37,741 nt of DNA from Terriglobia bacterium (GTDB taxonomy: Bacteria > Acidobacteriota > Terriglobia > Bryobacterales > Bryobacteraceae): contig JAENWC010000039.1 in assembly GCA_016650235.1 (NCBI GenBank), forward strand, positions 1-37,741, written 5' to 3'. This document shows positions 32,926 to 37,741 of the stretch, piece by piece (within the stretch, counting starts at the first letter, position 1; each line of letters starts with the position of its first letter). Below the pieces are notes generated by a model that saw only the letters and a program-made list of their open reading frames with translations, had not been told where the DNA came from and did no database searches. Position numbers and translations under genes: made by a program.

Positions 32926-34321
32926 ACCGGCCGTGGCCACCCCCGCCCGTCAGTTCGCGGACCACCTCGCCGGTGAAGGCCTTTGCGTCGCCGAACAGCA
33001 TGAGCGTCTTGTTGAGGTAGTAGAGCGGGTTGTCGATGCCTGCGAAGCCCGGGCTCATGCCGCGTTTGATCACCATGACAGTGCGGGCCTTGTCCACGTC
33101 GAGAATCGGCATGCCGTAGATGGGGCTGGCGGCGTCGGTGCGGGCGGCGGGGTTGGTGACGTCGTTGGCTCCTATGATGAGGGCGACGTCGGTTTGGGAG
33201 AATTCGCCGTTGACCTCGTCCATGTCGAGCAGCTTGTCGTAGGGGATGTCGGCTTCGGCCAGCAGGACGTTCATGTGGCCGGGCATGCGGCCGGCGACGG
33301 GGTGAATGCCGAAGCTGACCTCGACGCCGCGCTTGGTCAGCGTATCGAACAGCTCGCGGATCTTGTGCTGGGCCTGGGCTACCGCCATGCCGTACCCTGG
33401 AACGATCACTACCTTGTTGGCGGCGGCCAGGATCGAGGCGGCCTCTTCGGGGGTGGCCGAACGTACCGGTCTTTCCTCCGTGGTCCCGGCAGCGGCGGCC
33501 TGCACTTGTCCGAAGGCCCCAAATAGAACGTTGGTGAAGGAACGGTTCATGGCCTTGGACATGATGACGGAGAGGATGAAGCCGGAGGAACCATCAAGGG
33601 CACCGGCGATGATGAGCAGTTTGCTGTCGAGCACGAATCCCATGGCGGCGGCCGAAAGCCCGGCGTAGGAGTTGAGCAGGGAGATGACAGTGGGCATGTC
33701 GGCGCCGCCGATCGGGATGATCATGGCGACGCCGAAGATCAGGCCGAGGGCGATCATCACCAGAAAAAGTACGGGCTGACCGGGGTGATAGATGAGATAA
33801 ATACCGATGGCGATGGCGATGGCGAGCGTGCCGAGGTTGACCAGGTTCTGGCCCTTGTAACTGATGGGGCGCTGCGGCAGGATCTCCTGGAGTTTTCCGG
33901 CGGCCATCAGGCTCCCGGTGAAGGTGAGCGAGCCCAGGATCACCTCCAGCGCAAGGATCCCCATCAAGGGTTTCGCGACATGGGGAGTGTTGAGAAAGAA
34001 TTCGGCGGCCCCAACGAGGGTTACGCAGAGGGCTCCAAAAGCGTGGCTGAGCGCGGTGCGCTGCGGGACGGCGGTCATCTGGACGCGGCCAAGGGGAACT
34101 CCGATGAGGGTGCCGAGCAACAGTCCGATGGCCACCCACTTGTAATCGACGATGCCGTGGTGGAGCAGTGTGCCGATGATGGCCAGCAGCATCCCGATCT
34201 CGCCGGCGTAGACGCCGCGCGTGGCGGTGCCTGGCGAGCTCATCCATTTCAAGGCGAGCACAAACAGCACCGCGGCCACGAGGTAGACGATTTGGATAAC
34301 GATGCCGGCTTCGATGGGCAT
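32924..34321 (-). CDS. pntB: NAD(P) transhydrogenase subunit beta
   Basis: 465 residues. The first ~270 form the membrane domain (about nine helices). The C-terminal NADP(H)-binding domain III starts near residue 290 and carries VVIVPGYGMAVAQAQH, GIHPVAGRMPGHMNVLLAEA, the ALIIGANDVTNP motif and VIKRGMSPGFAGIDNPLYY. With the two alpha subunits it couples proton entry to hydride transfer from NADH to NADP. It starts 2 bp after the pntA2 stop. The 3' end touches a recombinase remnant. Confidence 0.96.
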   Translation of the reverse strand: MPIEAGIVIQIVYLVAAVLFVLALKWMSSPGTATRGVYAGEIGMLLAIIGTLLHHGIVDYKWVAIGLLLGTLIGVPLGRVQMTAVPQRTALSHAFGALCVTLVGAAEFFLNTPHVAKPLMGILALEVILGSLTFTGSLMAAGKLQEILPQRPISYKGQNLVNLGTLAIAIAIGIYLIYHPGQPVLFLVMIALGLIFGVAMIIPIGGADMPTVISLLNSYAGLSAAAMGFVLDSKLLIIAGALDGSSGFILSVIMSKAMNRSFTNVLFGAFGQVQAAAAGTTEERPVRSATPEEAASILAAANKVVIVPGYGMAVAQAQHKIRELFDTLTKRGVEVSFGIHPVAGRMPGHMNVLLAEADIPYDKLLDMDEVNGEFSQTDVALIIGANDVTNPAARTDAASPIYGMPILDVDKARTVMVIKRGMSPGFAGIDNPLYYLNKTLMLFGDAKAFTGEVVRELTGGGGHGR

Positions 34322-34323
34322 GG

Positions 34324-34617
34324 TTATCGCTTGGGACCGCGGCTGGTCTTGAACATTTTGAGCATGCGCTGGGTGATGAGGAAGCCGCCGACGATGTTGG
34401 AGGTGGCGGCGACGACGGCGATGGTTCCGAGCACCGTGGCGAGATCGCTTTTCCTCTCGCCGGCCAGGAGGATGGCTCCCACGACGGCGATGGCGGCCAT
34501 CGCGTTGGTGAGCGACATCAGCGGGGTGTGGAGCAGGGGCGAGACGCGGCGGATGACTTCAAAGCCGAGGAAACCGGCCAAAACAAAGATGTAGAGATTA
34601 CTGATGAGATCGGACAT
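34324..34617 (-). CDS. pntA2: NAD(P) transhydrogenase subunit alpha, membrane part
   Basis: 97 residues with three hydrophobic segments (LYIFVLAGFLGFEVIRRV, LTNAMAAIAVVGAILLAG and LATVLGTIAVVAATSNIVGGFLI). This is the C-terminal piece of PntA encoded as a separate gene, as in Rhodospirillum and many other bacteria. It helps form the proton channel together with PntB. Gaps are 3 bp to pntA1 and 2 bp to pntB. Confidence 0.93.
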   Translation of the reverse strand: MSDLISNLYIFVLAGFLGFEVIRRVSPLLHTPLMSLTNAMAAIAVVGAILLAGERKSDLATVLGTIAVVAATSNIVGGFLITQRMLKMFKTSRGPKR

Positions 34618-34620
34618 GAA

Positions 34621-35775
34621 TTACTCCAATGCGTGGAATTCACGGATGCGCCGGTTGACGATTGCGCCGTCGCGGGTAAGCATGGTCTCGCGGATGATTT
34701 CATCGTCGGCGTCGAGCCGAGCCGTCCCGTCCTTGAACAGGTGCAGCAGGAACGCGCTCATGTTGCGCGCGTACATCTGGCTGGCGTGGTAGGGAACGCT
34801 GCTGGCGAGATTGATGGTCCCGACGATGGTGACGCCGTGCTCGACAATGACTTCGCCGGAGCGGGTGAGCTCGCAGTTGCCGCCGCGCTCGCCGGCCAGG
34901 TCCACGATGACCGAGCCTGGTGCCATGGCGCGGACCATGTCTGCGGTAACCAGCACGGGCGGTTGCTTGCCGGGGATGACGGCGGCGGTGATGACGACGT
35001 CGTTCTCAGCTACGACACGGCCAAGCAACTCGCGCTGGCGGCTGTAGAAATTGGCGTCCTGGGCGCGGGCATATCCGCGCGCGTCCTCGGCGTCGGCGGC
35101 TTCAATGGGGAGTTCGACAAAGCGGCCGCCAAGGCTTTCCACCTGTTCCTTGACGGCGGGGCGAAGATCGTAGGCGGAGGCCACGGCCCCGAGCCGGCGC
35201 GCTGTGGCGATGGCTTGGAGCCCGGCCACACCGACGCCCAGCACCAGCACGCGCGCGGGGGTGATGGTTCCGGCGGCGGTGGTCATCATGGGGAAGAGCC
35301 GGGGCAGGAGGTCAGCGGCGATCAAGACGGCCTTGTAGCCGCAGATAGTGCCCATGGAGGAAAGCACGTCCATGCTTTGTGCGCGAGTGATTCTCGGCAT
35401 GAGCTCCACGGCGAAAGAGGTGACGCCGGTTGCGGCGGTCTGTTGCAGCATGTCGAGCGAACCCAGCGGGCGGAGGAAGCCGCACAGCAACTGCCCGCGT
35501 CGAAGCAAGGGGAGGTCGTCTTTACCGTGGACGTCGTTGGAGCCGCAACAGAGCAGTTGAACAATAACATCGGACACGGAAAAGACGGCGGCGCGGTCGG
35601 GGAGGATTCTGGCGCCTTTATCGAGATAGGAAGAGTCGAGATAACCGGCGGCGGCGCCGGCGTTGGTCTCGATGGCCACCTCAAGGCCGGCTTTGGCCAG
35701 TAGCGGGATCACCATCGGGACCAGCGCGACCCTCCGCTCGCCCGGGAAACTCTCTTTGGGGACTCCTATGATCAC
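34621..35775 (-). CDS. pntA1: NAD(P) transhydrogenase subunit alpha, NAD-binding part
   Basis: 384 residues, soluble domain I. MIIGVPKESFPGERRVALVP at the N-terminus, the Rossmann motif VLVLGVGVAGLQAIATARRLGA and the conserved segments DLRPAVKEQVESLGG, VITAAVIPGKQPPVLVT and VIVDLAGERGGNCELT fit PntA. It binds NAD(H). It lacks the membrane helices, which are encoded by the next gene. It is the first gene of the operon; the promoter must lie in the short gap before the IS6-family remnant. Confidence 0.95.
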   Translation of the reverse strand: MIIGVPKESFPGERRVALVPMVIPLLAKAGLEVAIETNAGAAAGYLDSSYLDKGARILPDRAAVFSVSDVIVQLLCCGSNDVHGKDDLPLLRRGQLLCGFLRPLGSLDMLQQTAATGVTSFAVELMPRITRAQSMDVLSSMGTICGYKAVLIAADLLPRLFPMMTTAAGTITPARVLVLGVGVAGLQAIATARRLGAVASAYDLRPAVKEQVESLGGRFVELPIEAADAEDARGYARAQDANFYSRQRELLGRVVAENDVVITAAVIPGKQPPVLVTADMVRAMAPGSVIVDLAGERGGNCELTRSGEVIVEHGVTIVGTINLASSVPYHASQMYARNMSAFLLHLFKDGTARLDADDEIIRETMLTRDGAIVNRRIREFHALE

Positions 35776-35889
35776 GAAGCGGCCATTTTACTTGATTTGA
35801 CCGGTCCGCCGCTTCGTCCCGATGTGTTGCAACTTTGAATGGCTGACAGAAGTGGGGCGAAGGATATGCTCGTACCGCGATCTCCGATA

Positions 35890-36285
35890 GCCAGATCGAA
35901 GAGCTTCCTGAATCGGATCTGACGGAGGACATCCGTTCCGCTCACCCACCGAACCTGCCCCTTTCGTATCATATTCATCGCCTCGTAACCCTGAATCGTT
36001 CGCTGCGCCGCCTGGAATTCTCGGAACCCCTGCTTGGCGTTCACGCGGCGTTTGATCGCTCGGTGGTCTTGCTCGAAGAATGTTGTTCAAATACTGTACG
36101 GGTCGGCGCCAGATCGGTATTGATGACCCGAGGCTGCGGATGGGAGGAATTGCTCAGCGCCCTGCGAAACAGCCGTTTGGCCGCCGCCGCATCGCGCAAG
36201 GCTGACAACAGGAAGTCGATGGTGGCGCGCCGCGGGAATCGATGGCCCGACACACTCACTTGCCAGTGTGAATGCAAGCGCCTTT
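35890..36285 (-). pseudogene. IS6-family transposase remnant
   Basis: Pieces of a DDE transposase are in different frames. CRAIDSRG follows a stop where Trp is expected. ATIDFLLSALRDAAAAKRLFRRALS and RVINTDLAP carry the second Asp. After a deletion of about 20 codons come RPVQYLNNIL and then, past an extra C, EQDHRAIKRRVNAKQGFREFQA with the catalytic Glu. YEAMNMIRKGQVRW closes it. The N-terminal zinc finger/HTH and terminal repeats are not seen. Inactive. Confidence 0.82.
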
Positions 36286-36319
36286 GTTGTTCATGTCCGG
36301 GCCCTCTACCTGCCGGCTG

Positions 36320-37741
36320 CTATCGCCCCCGCAAGCCGCCGTAGACGCGTTCCCGGAAAGCGCGCTCTTTTTCCATATCGCCAAGCTTGCAGTAGACGTC
36401 CGACAACTTCAACCAGACCGAACTGGGCCGAGAATGTTCCGCGAGGCTCGCTTCGTAGAAATCACGCGCCCGTTGTATATCACCGGTCAGGAATGCGGCG
36501 TCTCCGAGACGCTCGCGCCACAGGCTCCGTTCGGAATTGGACCCGCGCGCGAGCATGCTTTCGGCAAATCCTTCGGCTCTGGCTGAATCGCCTTTCCACA
36601 GCAGGACCAGAAAATATTGCTCGGCCATGAGCCCGCTCGACTCTGCGTCTTGCCGGAGCTGACGCTCCACGGCGTTCCAGTCGCCGCGCGCCAAACCGAT
36701 CATCGCCAGCGTCGCCGGAAGCCGCGGATCGTCGCGCCATTGAGGCAGGATTCCGGCGAGCCGCCGGTCGACTTCGTCCCAACGTGCCAGATGGGCCAGC
36801 GCCATCACTGCATCCATCTCAAACAAGGGCGATGAGGGGGAGAGCCGCGAGGCGCGATCAAACTGGGCCAGCGCATACTCGGCGTCGCCGGCCTCCAGCG
36901 CCATGGCGCCTTTGCGCCATGCGATCACCGACTCCAGGATAGTCCGGCTGCGATCCGCCGCGCCATCGGGCACCTTCGCCAGTTTTCCCGATAGAACCTG
37001 TCCAAGCAGTTCGCCCGCTCCGTCTTGCCGCAGTGCCGCGGTTTCGGCCGAACCGATCCCCAGGTCAGCCAGGCTCATGATGGGTAACGGTGCTGGATGG
37101 GCCGTGCGCTTCCGCTGCGCGGAGTTCCAGTAGTCGACAAAGAGCTTGCGGCGTCCGGGAGCCACGAACGGCTGGTGGACAATCGCCTCGTCCACGCCAA
37201 CCAGCACGTCATCGACATAGTAGACGACCTTCGATGCGTCCGTGTCGTGGTCTCCTATGAACGAGAACTTGTCGACTCGCGACCCCGGTTGGCTGGGCGC
37301 ATTGGGCTGGCCGCGCACGCCGGCGAGCGGGGTTTCGAGACCTTCCTGGCGGATGGTCAAATCATAGGCGCCCGCGTCGATGTCATAAGTAACATCGACG
37401 ACATACCAAACGAATGCATGGATGGCGCACAACTTCTTCGGCATGCTGTCCGAGATTGCGGTGAGATACCCGTTTGCCGTCTTAAGCCAGAATGCGATTC
37501 CATCTTTCCGGAGGTTGAACCATTGAGGTCCAGCCAGCGCGATGTTCAGTTCTTCGCTCGCGTCCGTCGTCATCATCGCGAAGTGCAGGTACAACTTCCC
37601 TTTTGAGCGAAGCGGGAAGTAGCCCTGGAGCTCGGGAAAAGAACGGTCTCCGGGGATATCACGAAGCTCCACGGACCGGTATCCGCTGAAGCGGTGAGCA
37701 GTGCTCAGCGTCACCGAGCCTTGGCCGAATTGGAATACGGA
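36320..37741 (-). CDS. TPR-repeat protein, start outside the window
   Basis: The frame is open to the window edge, so the N-terminus is missing; the GTG at 37714 is probably internal. The visible ~473 residues begin with a beta-rich, lectin-like part (about 1-200; FPELQGYFPLRSKGKLYLHFAMM, VVYYVDDVLVGVDE). They continue with helical TPR-like repeats (WRKGAMALEAGDAEYALAQFDRASRLSPSSPLFEMDAV and LTGDIQRARDFYEASLAEHSRPSSVWLKLSDVYCKLGD). Likely an exported or surface protein-interaction scaffold. Partners unknown. The stop is 35 bp from the IS6-family remnant. Confidence 0.7.
   Translation of the reverse strand, partial: SVFQFGQGSVTLSTAHRFSGYRSVELRDIPGDRSFPELQGYFPLRSKGKLYLHFAMMTTDASEELNIALAGPQWFNLRKDGIAFWLKTANGYLTAISDSMPKKLCAIHAFVWYVVDVTYDIDAGAYDLTIRQEGLETPLAGVRGQPNAPSQPGSRVDKFSFIGDHDTDASKVVYYVDDVLVGVDEAIVHQPFVAPGRRKLFVDYWNSAQRKRTAHPAPLPIMSLADLGIGSAETAALRQDGAGELLGQVLSGKLAKVPDGAADRSRTILESVIAWRKGAMALEAGDAEYALAQFDRASRLSPSSPLFEMDAVMALAHLARWDEVDRRLAGILPQWRDDPRLPATLAMIGLARGDWNAVERQLRQDAESSGLMAEQYFLVLLWKGDSARAEGFAESMLARGSNSERSLWRERLGDAAFLTGDIQRARDFYEASLAEHSRPSSVWLKLSDVYCKLGDMEKERAFRERVYGGLRGR

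Noticed and set aside
36901-36924. GGCGCCTTTGCGCC-like sequence resembling the palindromic element ends
   Set aside because: Only a short match, inside a normal TPR coding frame, without the second end of the element.
1-37741. CRISPR array, BGC-like gene set or toxin-antitoxin pair
   Set aside because: No regularly spaced direct repeats, no cas genes and no convincing toxin or biosynthetic cluster were seen.

Overview
The window looks like chromosomal DNA of an Acidobacteriota member, most likely of the Solibacter/Bryobacter type. This is an inference from high GC, many Tat-type 'RRxFL/RRD' exported enzymes, MacB/FtsX-type permeases without an ATPase, small Acidobacteria-style exported proteins, a Gfo/Idh/MocA oxidoreductase with a Tat leader and a DUF1080 leader. 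No rRNA gene or complete tRNA gene is present to confirm it.

1-25,300 is dense core and metabolic coding sequence. It starts with the C-terminal part of a DUF885 protein, a family 2 glycosyltransferase and signal peptidase I. A tight minus-strand run follows (8896 down to 2629): ruvA, ruvB, folK, a mutarotase-TenA fusion, a broken amidase and xylose isomerase. Junctions in this run are 4-nt ATGA overlaps or gaps of at most 15 nt. Divergently come rsmE with an orphan gluconate dehydrogenase subunit 3 gene and a radical SAM/SPASM gene. Then come a PfkB sugar kinase, an EamA transporter, a zinc-ribbon membrane protein, a D-2-hydroxyacid dehydrogenase/PLP-lyase pair, an ECF sigma/anti-sigma pair, sugar-related proteins, a PQQ-type propeller, two FtsX/MacB permeases and a small HTH protein. 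Three ~82-bp imperfect palindromes are scattered here. One abuts the ruvA start codon, one lies between divergent genes, and one lies in frame inside the EamA gene.

25,300-32,920 is an accessory, decaying region. It holds a T4-endonuclease-V-like glycosylase gene, a 5'-truncated tRNA-Leu fragment, a three-unit palindromic site, a Pro-rich ORF, a frameshifted zinc-ribbon gene, a second ECF sigma factor, a frameshifted di-haem cytochrome and a FAD/Rieske oxidoreductase. Next is the most unusual locus: the 3' exon of tRNA-Leu(UAA) with most of its cyanobacterial-type group I intron, fused at its 5' side to a truncated DUF1080 gene. A small exported protein and a badly damaged serine recombinase complete the region.

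32,924-35,775 is an intact three-gene proton-translocating transhydrogenase operon (pntA1-pntA2-pntB). It lies between the recombinase remnant and an IS6-family transposase remnant. The window ends inside a TPR protein gene that continues past the edge.

The core genes cover DNA repair and recombination (RuvAB, pyrimidine-dimer glycosylase), folate and thiamin metabolism, sugar handling and NAD(P)H balance. No complete new defence or mobile system is visible. The novelty lies in the palindromic element, the chimeric tRNA intron locus and the mutarotase-TenA fusion.
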